Shown here: one piece after another, positions 9,577-18,448 of the stretch
Position numbering within the stretch: position 1 is the stretch's first letter
Layout: each line of letters begins with the position of its first letter
Source: Clostridia bacterium
Lineage (GTDB): Bacteria > Bacillota > Clostridia > Acetivibrionales > DSM-2933
Reading direction: 5' to 3'
Length of the DNA: 64,000 nt
Assembly: GCA_026416815.1 (NCBI GenBank)
Contig: JAOAEJ010000046.1
Coordinates: forward strand, 51,665 to 115,664
The notes under the pieces: generated by a model
What the model was told of the DNA's origin: nothing
Database searches by the model: none
What the model saw: the letters and a program-made list of their open reading frames with translations, nothing else
Program-made: the position numbers and the translations under genes

Positions 9577-9612
9577 AAAGCACCTGCGCAGTAGATTGTG
9601 CAGGTGCTTTTC
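9577..9612. terminator. Convergent bidirectional terminator
   Basis: AAAGCACCTGCGCA and TGTGCAGGTGCTTTT form a strong stem between the convergent 69-residue gene and the Dabb gene, with A and T runs on the two sides. Confidence 0.85.
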
Positions 9613-9625
9613 GATTATATCATTA

Positions 9626-9916
9626 CTACTTTGAGTTATAGTCTACTGCTGCTGCCGACTCCATCACACTTCTCATGTATTTCGCTACCTCTACATGTAC
9701 AGGATGAACTTGGTAAGCCTGCATATCCTCAAGTGAATCAAATTTAGTGACCAGCGCCAGGTCATAAGACCTTTCGGAATGCAATACATCAATTCCTACC
9801 TCTATGTAGCGCAAAAAAGGGATTTTACCCTCCATATCGGCTAAAACCTGCCTCGCCTTTTCCAAACTACCGGGGCTTTTATCAATCAGCTTAAAAAATA
9901 CAATGTGTGTAAACAA
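9626..9916 (-). CDS. Dabb (stress-responsive A/B barrel) family protein
   Basis: A 96-residue protein of the dimeric alpha-beta barrel fold. Members include plant stress proteins and small bacterial proteins of unsettled function. The N-terminus FTHIVFFKL, the middle PFLRYIEVGIDV and the C-terminal YQVHPVHVEVAKYM are the family pattern. I place the start at TTG 9914-9916, six bases after GGAGGAG; the upstream ATG at 9931 overlaps that site. It is a single gene with its own terminator. Whether it is an enzyme or a stress protein is unknown. Confidence 0.8.
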   Translation of the reverse strand: MFTHIVFFKLIDKSPGSLEKARQVLADMEGKIPFLRYIEVGIDVLHSERSYDLALVTKFDSLEDMQAYQVHPVHVEVAKYMRSVMESAAAVDYNSK

Positions 9917-10052
9917 TGTGCTCTCCTCCATACTTTTATATTCAATCAGTATTATATATCAAAAAATTCCTTCCTGCTATTTTTTATTCCTTATATACAG
10001 TATAATAATTTCTACAACCAATATCTTGATATTTAATTCCATACAAATTTCA

Positions 10053-10068
10053 TGTGATAAATATCACA
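10053..10068 (+). promoter_or_regulatory. CRP/FNR-type operator upstream of hcp
   Basis: TGTGATA-AA-TATCACA is a perfect 7-bp-arm palindrome of the CRP/FNR superfamily kind. Its centre (10060.5) lies about 42 bases before the start point predicted from TAAAAT at 10091-10096, the class II activator position. A nitrosative-stress regulator such as HcpR is the natural candidate, by inference. Confidence 0.6.
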
Positions 10069-10090
10069 GCAAAATGTGTTGTACATAACA

Positions 10091-10096
10091 TAAAAT
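10091..10096 (+). promoter_or_regulatory. Candidate -10 box of hcp
   Basis: TAAAAT with no good -35 box, as expected for an activator-dependent promoter; start predicted near 10102-10103, leaving a leader of about 50 bases. Confidence 0.4.
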
Positions 10097-10153
10097 TAAT
10101 ATCATCACTAGTAAAATAAAACCATGATAAAAATTTGTTAGGAGGAATTTAAA

Positions 10154-11440
10154 ATGTTTTGTTATCAATGTGAACAATGTCCAAGTGGAGGTTGCACTAA
10201 AGTAGGAGTATGCGGAAAGGACGAAAATATTGCAAGTCTTCAGGATACTATTATATTCGGTTTGAAGGGTATAGCTGCTTACGCTACCCATGCAAGACAA
10301 TTAGGCTTTGTGGATGATGAAGTTAGTAAGATAACTAACGACGCACTATATATGACCCTTACAAACTCCAATTTCAATTTGGGCGAACATATAGCAATGG
10401 CAATGAATGTAGGTACCGCTACCGTTAAGGTAATGGATCTTTTAGATAGGGCGCACACATCAAAATTGGGTGTTCCTACCCCTGTAAAAGTTTCAGAAGA
10501 TAAAGTAGAAGGTAAATGCATACTTGTAACAGGTCATAACCTGTTTGCATTAGAAGAACTTTTAAAGCAAACCGAAGGTAAGGGAATCAACGTGTATACT
10601 CACTCTGAAATGCTCCCTGCCCACGGATATCCTCAGTTGAAAAAATACCCGCACTTAAAGGGTAACGTAGGTAAGGCATGGTATGACCAGAGAAAGGTAT
10701 TTGAAGAATTCCCTGGTGCAATACTCGGTACTACAAACTGCTTAATGCCTATCAAGGGTTCATACTTTGATCGCTTCTTCTCCTATGATGTAGCTGGCCT
10801 TGAAGGTGTACAGAAAATCGAAAACGATGATTTTTCAGCTTTAATTGAAAAAGCTCTGTCCCTCCCTGCTGCTAATATACAGTCGGATAAAACATTAATG
10901 ACAGGCTTCCACCATGAAACAGTATTAGGAATTGCCCCCGAAATTATTGACGCCGTAAAAACAGGCAAGATTAAGAGATTCTTTGTAATTGCAGGCTGTG
11001 ATGCTCCCGGTAAAGGCGGAGAATACTATAGAGAACTTGCCCTCTCAATACCTGAAAACTGTGTAATACTCACAACATCCTGCGGTAAGTTCAGATTTAA
11101 CGATCATGACTTCGGTACAGTTCCAGGCACAAATATACCTCGCTATATTGACCTCGGACAGTGCAATAACTCAGGCTCTGCAGTTAAGATTGCTGTGGCT
11201 CTTGCAGGTGCCTTCAATTGCTCAGTAAATGATCTTCCTCTCTCCATAGTATTGTCATGGTTTGAGCAGAAGGCTGTAGCAATCCTCCTCGGCTTGTTCA
11301 GCCTGGGTGTAAAAAACATATACATTGGACCTAAAGCACCTGAATTCTTGTCGGCAGGAGTTGTAAATGTACTTCAAGAAAACTTTAACCTCAAACTTAC
11401 AGGCGACGCAAAAACTGATTTACAAGAAATGTTGGGATAA
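10154..11440 (+). CDS. hcp: Hybrid-cluster protein (hydroxylamine reductase), short form
   Basis: Hcp carries a [4Fe-4S] cluster and the Fe-S-O hybrid cluster and acts in nitric-oxide detoxification; in vitro it reduces hydroxylamine to ammonia. The N-terminal cluster ligands are Cys3, Cys6, Cys14 and Cys20 (CX2CX7CX5C), with an extra Cys9. Hybrid-cluster segments seen include TGHHETV-like text (here TGFHHETVLG), IAGCDAPGKGGEYY, LTTSCGKFRFN and DLGQCNNS. At 428 residues it lacks roughly 110-120 residues found in the 540-550-residue forms, matching the short class that lacks one helical subdomain. The GGAGG site is six to seven bases upstream. Confidence 0.95.
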   Translation: MFCYQCEQCPSGGCTKVGVCGKDENIASLQDTIIFGLKGIAAYATHARQLGFVDDEVSKITNDALYMTLTNSNFNLGEHIAMAMNVGTATVKVMDLLDRAHTSKLGVPTPVKVSEDKVEGKCILVTGHNLFALEELLKQTEGKGINVYTHSEMLPAHGYPQLKKYPHLKGNVGKAWYDQRKVFEEFPGAILGTTNCLMPIKGSYFDRFFSYDVAGLEGVQKIENDDFSALIEKALSLPAANIQSDKTLMTGFHHETVLGIAPEIIDAVKTGKIKRFFVIAGCDAPGKGGEYYRELALSIPENCVILTTSCGKFRFNDHDFGTVPGTNIPRYIDLGQCNNSGSAVKIAVALAGAFNCSVNDLPLSIVLSWFEQKAVAILLGLFSLGVKNIYIGPKAPEFLSAGVVNVLQENFNLKLTGDAKTDLQEMLG

Positions 11441-11445
11441 TATCC

Positions 11446-11485
11446 AAAAAGGAATGGCTTGCCAGGTGGCAAGCCATTCCTTTTT
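11446..11485 (+). terminator. Terminator of hcp
   Basis: AAAAAGGAATGGCTTGCCA and its perfect complement with a GG loop, ending in TTTTT; one of the strongest hairpins in the window. Confidence 0.9.
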
Positions 11486-11615
11486 GATACTTCTTTACTC
11501 TAAATGTTCTGTTTCAAGTCATGGCAAATCTTCCTCTATCAATGTTTTACATCTAAGTTGTTTAAATGTTAGGTAAAAACAAATTATTATATGATATATT
11601 TTTACAGTATTAAAA

Positions 11616-11641
11616 AAGCAGCCAACTTGATTTGGCTGCTT
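11616..11641 (-). terminator. Terminator of the DUF4870 gene
   Basis: AAGCAGCCAA/TTGGCTGCTT with a six-base loop; on the minus strand it runs into TTTTTTAA. Confidence 0.8.
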
Positions 11642-11673
11642 CCCTACTATCTCATTATGTACACATTAATTGA

Positions 11674-12012
11674 CTATTTATTAATCTGCTGTTCAGCAAT
11701 GTCGCCTACTACAGGGAGCTTGAACCACTCACCCTTATAAGCCTTTACCATACATACAATCCATAAAACAAACTGAGCTAAACCTATAAGTACTCCAAGA
11801 AGGCCACCTAAACCCGGTACGAATCTAGCAACTATTGAAGCTATCCATAAGCCTCCAAATGTAAGCAATGACTGCATTGCATGGAATCTGACAAACCTGT
11901 TTTCCTTTTCAATCAGGATGAAAACTAATCCTCCCACTGCCGCAAACAAATAACTTAAGAGAGCTGCAACATTTTCATTCAACCCTGAAGATGTCTTTTG
12001 AAAATTACTCAT
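11674..12012 (-). CDS. DUF4870 / Tic20-like membrane protein
   Basis: A 112-residue integral membrane protein with three to four hydrophobic helices. The conserved features of DUF4870 are present: L-N-E-N-V-A-A-L-L-S-Y near the start, RFVRFHAMQSLL after helix 1, and a C-terminal G-E-W-F-K-L-P-V-V-G-D-I-A tail. Function is not established for the family. The ATG at 12010-12012 has GGGGGAAGG upstream; a TTG one codon earlier is less well placed. It is a single-gene unit. Confidence 0.8.
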   Translation of the reverse strand: MSNFQKTSSGLNENVAALLSYLFAAVGGLVFILIEKENRFVRFHAMQSLLTFGGLWIASIVARFVPGLGGLLGVLIGLAQFVLWIVCMVKAYKGEWFKLPVVGDIAEQQINK

Positions 12013-12136
12013 CAAACCTTCCCCCTAATTCTATTTTTTACTATACCAGACAATTATAATACATTTTTTGCATATTTTCTACATATTTTTAATACCTCAT
12101 TATGCTTAAGTATATATTTCATACCATTGATAACAA

Positions 12137-12179
12137 AAATGCACTAAAGCTGCCTCTACAGGCAATCTTTAGTGCATTT
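12137..12179 (-). terminator. Terminator of the YcdB/SLH gene
   Basis: AAATGCACTAAAG and CTTTAGTGCATTT form a 13-bp perfect stem around a 17-base loop. Confidence 0.8.
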
Positions 12180-12200
12180 ATACTAAGGTTAAGTATTGAA

Positions 12201-14357
12201 CTATATTTGTAAATAATTGTATACCATTACCGCTACCTGAGCGTTTGTCAAATTACCTTTAGGGTTGAAGTATCCGCCCTTCCCCTTTGCAATCCCCAAA
12301 CCATCAGCTATTGCAATATATCCTACAAGATCCGGATGCATTTTATTCACATCCTTGTATTCGCATTTGAATATACCCTTGATATCCGCAACCTTGTCAT
12401 ACTTCATACCCCTTATAAGGAATTTTATGCCGTCTTCCCTTTTCACTATGGAATCCGGTGATTTTTCAGACTCCTTCACTACGCCATCCCTTATAAACAT
12501 TCTGTATATCTGCTCTATCTGCTTATCTTTATCGCTAGATGAATAATAGTCATAATAGTTGAATAGCTTTGCAAGTAAGAGCAAATACTCTTTCTGCGTT
12601 ATAGCCTGGTTAGGTTTGAATTCACCGCCCTCGGTGTAAATACCGTACTCTACAAGCACTTTTATATGCTTCTCTGCAAAATTTCCTGCTATATCTTTGA
12701 ACTCTATTGCTTTAACCTCTTTGTAGGGTGTACCGTTTTCGGATAGCAACGCCCCAGTATTTGCATCTATTATCTGAGGTTTTTGTGGTTTGAATGCATA
12801 TACCAGCTTCACTTCCGGTTTTTTCATTTCATCTCTGAACTTTAAATAGTATTCGTTAGGATAGTCCAGCTTGTATTGCAGTTCCAAACCTACGCTATCA
12901 AATATAGCCTTGTAAGCATTATCTATTGTAATTATCTTATCCAATGGAGCAAACTCAACGTTATTCCAAGTCATATCGTAGCTAGTCACTTTACCGTTAA
13001 CTGCATCATATCTTACTAAAAGAGCATTATTTGGGAATAAAGCATTGTTTACCTTCCTTACATACCTAAAGCTGAATTCTCTGGGCTTTTCCTCAGTTGG
13101 CATCGGTATTTCATTTTCACTGTAGCTGTCATCGTATTCGGTATCTTTGAATTTTTCAGCGTTGAACTCTTTGAGGAAGCTCTCTACAGCAGCTTTTGAA
13201 GCAGCAAGGTCAAACTTCGCAGTTTCCCCTTCCTTGTAGGGTCTGCTGTTCCAGAAGCTCTTGATTTCTCCGTTTTTTGCACTTGCTCTTACATTTACAC
13301 TGAAATTTTCTCCTTTTTTATCCTTTGATTCCTTTACAAAATAGACATCCCATAAGAAATCATCCCTATCATTCCAATCCTTATAGAGGTTTGCGCTGGT
13401 GACTTTAAACTCATCGGTCAGCTCAAGCACCTGTATAGCTCTTATTTTCTTTTCGATGTCTTCCTTGGATAACAGCTTGGAGACTTCCTCTATAGCTTTC
13501 TGCTCCTCAGGGGTAATTACTACTTCCTCTTTCCCTTGAACTGCTTCAGAAAACATCTTGTCATAGGCCCCACCCATTCCGTTATAGTACGGGCCATAGT
13601 AGTCACGGTATAAATTGATTTTTTCTCCTGTCAAAGCTTCTATGTACGAGTTTGAATACTTAGGTATGTACGCAGGATATGTTTTGGTACTTTCCCCTTC
13701 AACCAAAGACCTGTATACAAGGCTAAGTCCTAGCTTCTCTTTATATGCCTTCTGAGCCATTTCAAGAGATATGGCCTTTGTTGCCTCAGGGAATACAAGA
13801 TTATCGGTCCAATTGCGGCTATAGCTTACTATTTCTCCGGTATTACGGTTTACCTCTAAATTTACGCTGTTTGATGGAAATGAAATTCCCTTCACAACCC
13901 TTGTAAAATAGAAGCTGCTGCTGTAATCCGCTGTTGAGTATTGGGTATTTTCCATATACCTTAGCTGTGCAGGAAGGTTAGGGTCTATGTTTTTGATGAA
14001 TTCTTCCGCTTTTGACTTAGCGTCCTGCTTGCTTAGCTTAGGTAACTTCTTTTTGGTGGAATAATCGTATTCCGTATACTTGTAGTAGTTTATTATAGTG
14101 CCATTTTCGTCAACGGTAACGCTCATTGATCCGCCCATATTGTCTTTTGGGCTCCATGTAAAGTGCCAAACCTTTTTATCGCTTTCGGTACTGATATTGT
14201 AACTAAACTTTGTAAAATCCTTAGGAATAGTGAACTTTTCCTTTGCGATTTTAAGTGCAGCTTCAAATCCCGTATCAGCCGCTGCAAAAACATTTGCCGG
14301 TATCATTACCGTTACCAGCATTAAGATTGAAAGAAGTAGTGAAATTTTCTTCTTCAA
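12201..14357 (-). CDS. Secreted YcdB/YcdC-domain protein with S-layer homology domains
   Basis: A 718-residue exported protein. Residues 1-25 are a signal peptide ending around V-F-A-A-A. Two long repeats of the YcdB/YcdC kind (PepSY-like; W-F-T-W and DVNGKV/DANTG-type turns) fill residues 30-550. From about 555 there are S-layer homology segments (FKDIAGNFAEKHIKVLVEYG; Y-F-N-P-K-G-N-L-T-N-A-Q-V-A near the end), which anchor proteins to secondary cell-wall polymers. It therefore acts on the cell surface. The start is TTG, seven bases after AGAGGTG. The ligand or activity of the YcdB part is unknown. Confidence 0.8.
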   Translation of the reverse strand: MKKKISLLLSILMLVTVMIPANVFAAADTGFEAALKIAKEKFTIPKDFTKFSYNISTESDKKVWHFTWSPKDNMGGSMSVTVDENGTIINYYKYTEYDYSTKKKLPKLSKQDAKSKAEEFIKNIDPNLPAQLRYMENTQYSTADYSSSFYFTRVVKGISFPSNSVNLEVNRNTGEIVSYSRNWTDNLVFPEATKAISLEMAQKAYKEKLGLSLVYRSLVEGESTKTYPAYIPKYSNSYIEALTGEKINLYRDYYGPYYNGMGGAYDKMFSEAVQGKEEVVITPEEQKAIEEVSKLLSKEDIEKKIRAIQVLELTDEFKVTSANLYKDWNDRDDFLWDVYFVKESKDKKGENFSVNVRASAKNGEIKSFWNSRPYKEGETAKFDLAASKAAVESFLKEFNAEKFKDTEYDDSYSENEIPMPTEEKPREFSFRYVRKVNNALFPNNALLVRYDAVNGKVTSYDMTWNNVEFAPLDKIITIDNAYKAIFDSVGLELQYKLDYPNEYYLKFRDEMKKPEVKLVYAFKPQKPQIIDANTGALLSENGTPYKEVKAIEFKDIAGNFAEKHIKVLVEYGIYTEGGEFKPNQAITQKEYLLLLAKLFNYYDYYSSSDKDKQIEQIYRMFIRDGVVKESEKSPDSIVKREDGIKFLIRGMKYDKVADIKGIFKCEYKDVNKMHPDLVGYIAIADGLGIAKGKGGYFNPKGNLTNAQVAVMVYNYLQI

Positions 14358-14565
14358 GTGTAAACACCTCTTTTTCTTATTTTGGTTTTTTGTATATATT
14401 CAATCTAAAAATCCGATCTTTAAATTGAATATAAATATTGGACGATGGTATTTTAAAAAAAGTTCCATGTATTTCATAGATTTAAAACTTTTTTTATTAC
14501 AATATTATTTATATGTTTCAGACTATTAAGGTAAGTGTAACAAATTTGTAAATTGTACAAAAAAA

Positions 14566-14594
14566 ATACTCCCCCTGTACAAGGAAGAGTACTT
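14566..14594 (-). terminator. Terminator of the LtaS-like gene
   Basis: On the minus strand AAGTACTCTTCCTT pairs with the G-rich GGGGGAGTATT arm, followed by eight Ts. Confidence 0.7.
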
Positions 14595-14608
14595 CTTTTC
14601 TAATAGCC

Positions 14609-16531
14609 TTATTTCTTTCTTTGTTCTTCAAACTTGCGTATTAAGTCATTTTGCAAAACCTTGTCCGATACCTTTAGATCGTTTTCAGCTATGCTAATGT
14701 ACTCTTCAAAGGGTGCAGAATCTACGACTTCACCTGTATCTAAATCAAAGCATTGTCCGTATTTTCTATAGAATACCGTCTTTCCGTCGGTTATACTTCC
14801 ATCCCTTATTACTGCATAGCCTTTATCGGTATTTAAAAGGTCCTTTCCAAGACAGTATTTTGGCTGTATACCATAAAGATTGGCTATTGTAGGAAACAAG
14901 TCAATCTGCCCCCCTGCCGTTGTCCTGGTACCTTTCTCCTTATCCCCCGGAAGATGTATTATCAACGGAACCTTTATCATATTCAAATAACTCAAGTCAT
15001 TGTTTTCAACCAGCTTGAAGTAATCCTTTATCTCATTCATTCTCTCCTTCTGGATACCAAAGTGGTCTCCATATATGACCACTACGCTATTATCCAGCAG
15101 GCCACTCTGCTCAATACCGTCAAGGAACTCGCCCAATGCTTTGTCCGTATAGTTTTCAGCCCTGAGATAACTTCCAAAGAATGTGCCGTTGAACGGTCCC
15201 GCATCGAAGCCTGTATTGTTCTGAAAAGCGTCATAGGGATAATGGGACGACAGTGTAATTACAAAAGAGTAAAAAGGTTTGTTCTGACTTTGCAGCATTT
15301 TTAGAGATTGCTTTAAAAATGACCTGTCACTTAATCCCCATCCCATAGCTTCATCAAATACATAATCCTTCATGCTTATAAACTTATCAAAACCCAATAC
15401 CGGATAAACAGTAGACCTATTCCAGTAGCTTCCCTTAAATGAATGCATAACCATAGTAGAGTAGCCAATATCCTTCATGGCCTTAGGGAGAGACTCAAAG
15501 GTATTGGTGGCGTTCATAAAGTAAACCGCACCTTCGGGTAATGGGTAATATGAAACATTTGATAAAAATTCGGCATCGGAGGTTCCACCCTGAGCCGTTT
15601 GGGAAAAGTAGTTGTTGAAGTATAGGCTCCTTTTCGCAAATCTATTTAGATTTGGAGTGACTTCTCTTCCATTTATTTTAAAATCTATTAACATGCTTTG
15701 CAGGGCCTCAACCTGTATAACTATTAGATTATATCCCTTGGCTATTCCATTTAGCTTCTTAGCTTCAGTCTTGCCCTGTGTTTTATTTGCAAACACTGCT
15801 TTTATATTTTCCATATCCGATTGTGGCACCCCCTTTTTAGCTACCACGTTGTTGGAAAGATAATAGTAGGCATCAAATCCATGAAAGTTCATAACACCAA
15901 GCTTTTCCACAAAAAAAGTATGGTCATAGACGCTTGAAAAAGTGGTGGTCCCAACCATTTTTTGTACCTGCACAAACCCATAGCATATGATGGCAGCACC
16001 TATGACTGCTGTGGACACAGCTTTTATAACTCTTATCCTAAGCTTATCATTGGAAATCAACACCTTTTTTCTAATCAAAAAGACTAATATAAACGCAGCG
16101 ACTAATATATCAAGGCCGAACAATATATCTGAGAGCTTGAACAGATTTGACACACTGCTTTGGAGTGAATCCATGAGAATAACCTGCCGTAATACCGGAA
16201 CGGATATAACATCATTAAAATATCTGAAATAGACTATATCCCCAAACATAACCACAGAAGCCATAATATCAATAGCCAATAAAGCAGCCAGCCTGGCATA
16301 TCTTTTGAGCGATAATGTCAACCCGGCGAGTAAAACAAAGGTGCCAAGGCTGGATATGAATAGAATAGGATAAGTATAGAAGAGTCCTATCTGTTTATTG
16401 ACAAATATGCTCTTAAAGACCATAACCAATATGAACGCAATAATATCCGCACTTCCGGCAATAATTCTTTTACCATACATATAACCGCTTCTTAGCAGAG
16501 GTGTATTCAAACTATCAAGTAGCTTTTTCAT
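14609..16531 (-). CDS. LtaS-like phosphoglycerol transferase
   Basis: A membrane enzyme of the alkaline-phosphatase/sulfatase superfamily that most likely polymerises glycerol phosphate into lipoteichoic-type polymers using phosphatidylglycerol. The 640-residue product has five N-terminal membrane helices (about residues 15-190) and an extracellular domain from about 265, beginning NLIVIQVEALQS with the first metal-binding Glu. The catalytic Thr lies in GGTSDAEF near residue 330, and VIYGDHFG gives the Asp-His metal pair. Start is the ATG at 16529-16531, eight bases after GGAG. It is a single gene; other sulfatase-fold transferases cannot be wholly excluded. Confidence 0.88.
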   Translation of the reverse strand: MKKLLDSLNTPLLRSGYMYGKRIIAGSADIIAFILVMVFKSIFVNKQIGLFYTYPILFISSLGTFVLLAGLTLSLKRYARLAALLAIDIMASVVMFGDIVYFRYFNDVISVPVLRQVILMDSLQSSVSNLFKLSDILFGLDILVAAFILVFLIRKKVLISNDKLRIRVIKAVSTAVIGAAIICYGFVQVQKMVGTTTFSSVYDHTFFVEKLGVMNFHGFDAYYYLSNNVVAKKGVPQSDMENIKAVFANKTQGKTEAKKLNGIAKGYNLIVIQVEALQSMLIDFKINGREVTPNLNRFAKRSLYFNNYFSQTAQGGTSDAEFLSNVSYYPLPEGAVYFMNATNTFESLPKAMKDIGYSTMVMHSFKGSYWNRSTVYPVLGFDKFISMKDYVFDEAMGWGLSDRSFLKQSLKMLQSQNKPFYSFVITLSSHYPYDAFQNNTGFDAGPFNGTFFGSYLRAENYTDKALGEFLDGIEQSGLLDNSVVVIYGDHFGIQKERMNEIKDYFKLVENNDLSYLNMIKVPLIIHLPGDKEKGTRTTAGGQIDLFPTIANLYGIQPKYCLGKDLLNTDKGYAVIRDGSITDGKTVFYRKYGQCFDLDTGEVVDSAPFEEYISIAENDLKVSDKVLQNDLIRKFEEQRKK

Positions 16532-16734
16532 AGGCATTACTCCAAATACAATAAATTGAACTTGATAAAACCACTTTTAAAGTGACCTATCTTTGTATAC
16601 AGTATCACAAACAATTTTAATCTAAAAGGCCCATTCTTTCAATAAAAATCTGACTTGCTGCATTTTAATTATGCGTACATATTAAACCTGTATTAGGGAT
16701 AAACTCTATTTATGGGAAAATGGAGGGAGTTTGC

Positions 16735-18384
16735 ATGGCAAAAAGGTACAGAGGCTTCAAGATTCCTGTAAAGGTTGGTGACGAGGATAATAAACGAAAA
16801 AATCCTCCGGATAATTCGAAATTGAATCGTATAATAGAAGAAGTTGAAAAGTCCGGTGAAGAAGCTCTTGAAGATATAGAAATCAGCACTGACATAGAGG
16901 AAAACTTTCAAATAATTCAGAAGGTTTTCAAAGATTGCTCAGATCTTGTCGTGCGCCGTTTTACAATAGGTGAACAATCAGTCAAATGCCTGACTATATT
17001 TATAGATGGTATCGTTGACAAGATGCGGTTTACTAGCAACGTCCTTCAGCCTTTAATGCTGTACATAAGAATGACTCCACAGGAAAAGGAATTCAAAAAA
17101 GAGGATTTAATTAAGTCTCTGGAATATTCCTCTATCACTTTGGGAGAATTAACTGAAATCTATAAATTTAAAGACGTTGCAAAGCATACACTAATGGCGA
17201 ATTGTATATTAATCATAGACGGCAATACCACTGCTCTGGCTATAAGTACCGCCCAATGGCAAGCCAGAGGAATTAGCGAGTCGACAACCGAAAATGTCGC
17301 AAAAGGACCAAAAGAAGCTTTTATAGAAAACATAAGAGCGAACACTGCTCTTTTAAGAAAAAAGATACAGTCGTCCAACTTGAAGATGGAAGTTCTTAAT
17401 GTAGGGAGGTTCAATCACAACGGTATTATTATTGCCTACATTAAAGGAATAGCTGATGAGGGAATACTCAATGAAGTAAGACGTAGGATTAAAAGGATAG
17501 ATATCGACGTAGTAATTGAAAGCAGTTATATAGAGCAGCTTATAGAGGACGACAGCTTTTCCCCCTTCCCGCAGATGGATGTGACAGAAAGGCCTGACAC
17601 AGCTGCTGCTGCCCTTGCCGAAGGAAGAATTGTTATACTTGTTGATAATAGCCCTTTTGTCCTAATAGTCCCCACTGTATTTGCTAATCTTTTGACCTCT
17701 GCCGAGGATTATTATGAGAGATTTTTTTATATAACCCTGCTAAGGATTTTGAGGTATATCTCATTTGGAGTAGCACTGCTTGGACCCTCTATTTATGTAG
17801 CCATCACTACTTTTCACCAGGAAATGGTTCCTACATCCCTTCTGGTGACCTTTGCCAACGCCCGCGCCGACATACCGTTTCCCGCTGCAATAGAGGCATT
17901 ACTGATGGAGTTTACCTTTGAGATTTTGAAGGAGGCAGGATTAAGACTGCCAAAGGCAATAGGGCAAGCGGTAAGTATCGTAGGAGCACTTGTTATAGGA
18001 GAGGCTGCCGTACAGGCAGGTATAGTAAGCCAGATTATGGTTATCGTAGTGGCACTTACAGGTATCGCCTCTTTTACTATACCAAAGTTTAATGCTGCGG
18101 TGACTGTTAGGTTCCTAAGATTTCCCTTTGTGCTGCTTGCCGGAACACTGGGTATATTCGGGATTATTATGGGGATACTTTTTTTACTCATCCATATGGC
18201 CTCCCTGAGGTCCTTCGGAGTGCCGTATCTTTCCCCCTTTACGCCAATGACTCTGGCGGATTGGAAAGACACATTTATCCGTCTCCCCATCTGGCTCCTG
18301 CGAAAAAGGCCTTCTTTTGTAAAGCCTACGAATATAAATAGGATTAAAAAAGGTCTCAGGCCAAAGCCTCCAAAGCACCATTGA
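16735..18384 (+). CDS. GerA-family spore germination receptor, A subunit
   Basis: GerA-type A subunits sit in the inner spore membrane and, with B and C subunits, sense germinants. The 549-residue product has the normal layout: a hydrophilic N-terminal domain to about residue 300 (with VVRRFTIGEQSVKCLTIFI-like text), then membrane helices starting near YYERFFYITLLRILRY, and a basic C-terminal tail (R-K-R-P-S-F-V-K-P). GGAGGGAG sits five bases before ATG 16735; an earlier in-frame ATG at 16720 lies upstream of the site. The C-type gene follows after 64 bp; the B-type gene is 8 kb away on the other strand. Confidence 0.93.
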   Translation: MAKRYRGFKIPVKVGDEDNKRKNPPDNSKLNRIIEEVEKSGEEALEDIEISTDIEENFQIIQKVFKDCSDLVVRRFTIGEQSVKCLTIFIDGIVDKMRFTSNVLQPLMLYIRMTPQEKEFKKEDLIKSLEYSSITLGELTEIYKFKDVAKHTLMANCILIIDGNTTALAISTAQWQARGISESTTENVAKGPKEAFIENIRANTALLRKKIQSSNLKMEVLNVGRFNHNGIIIAYIKGIADEGILNEVRRRIKRIDIDVVIESSYIEQLIEDDSFSPFPQMDVTERPDTAAAALAEGRIVILVDNSPFVLIVPTVFANLLTSAEDYYERFFYITLLRILRYISFGVALLGPSIYVAITTFHQEMVPTSLLVTFANARADIPFPAAIEALLMEFTFEILKEAGLRLPKAIGQAVSIVGALVIGEAAVQAGIVSQIMVIVVALTGIASFTIPKFNAAVTVRFLRFPFVLLAGTLGIFGIIMGILFLLIHMASLRSFGVPYLSPFTPMTLADWKDTFIRLPIWLLRKRPSFVKPTNINRIKKGLRPKPPKHH

Positions 18385-18448
18385 GAGGATTAGTCACGTA
18401 TAGATACGTTTTATTTAGTATTAATGTTAATTATTTTAAAGGGATGAT

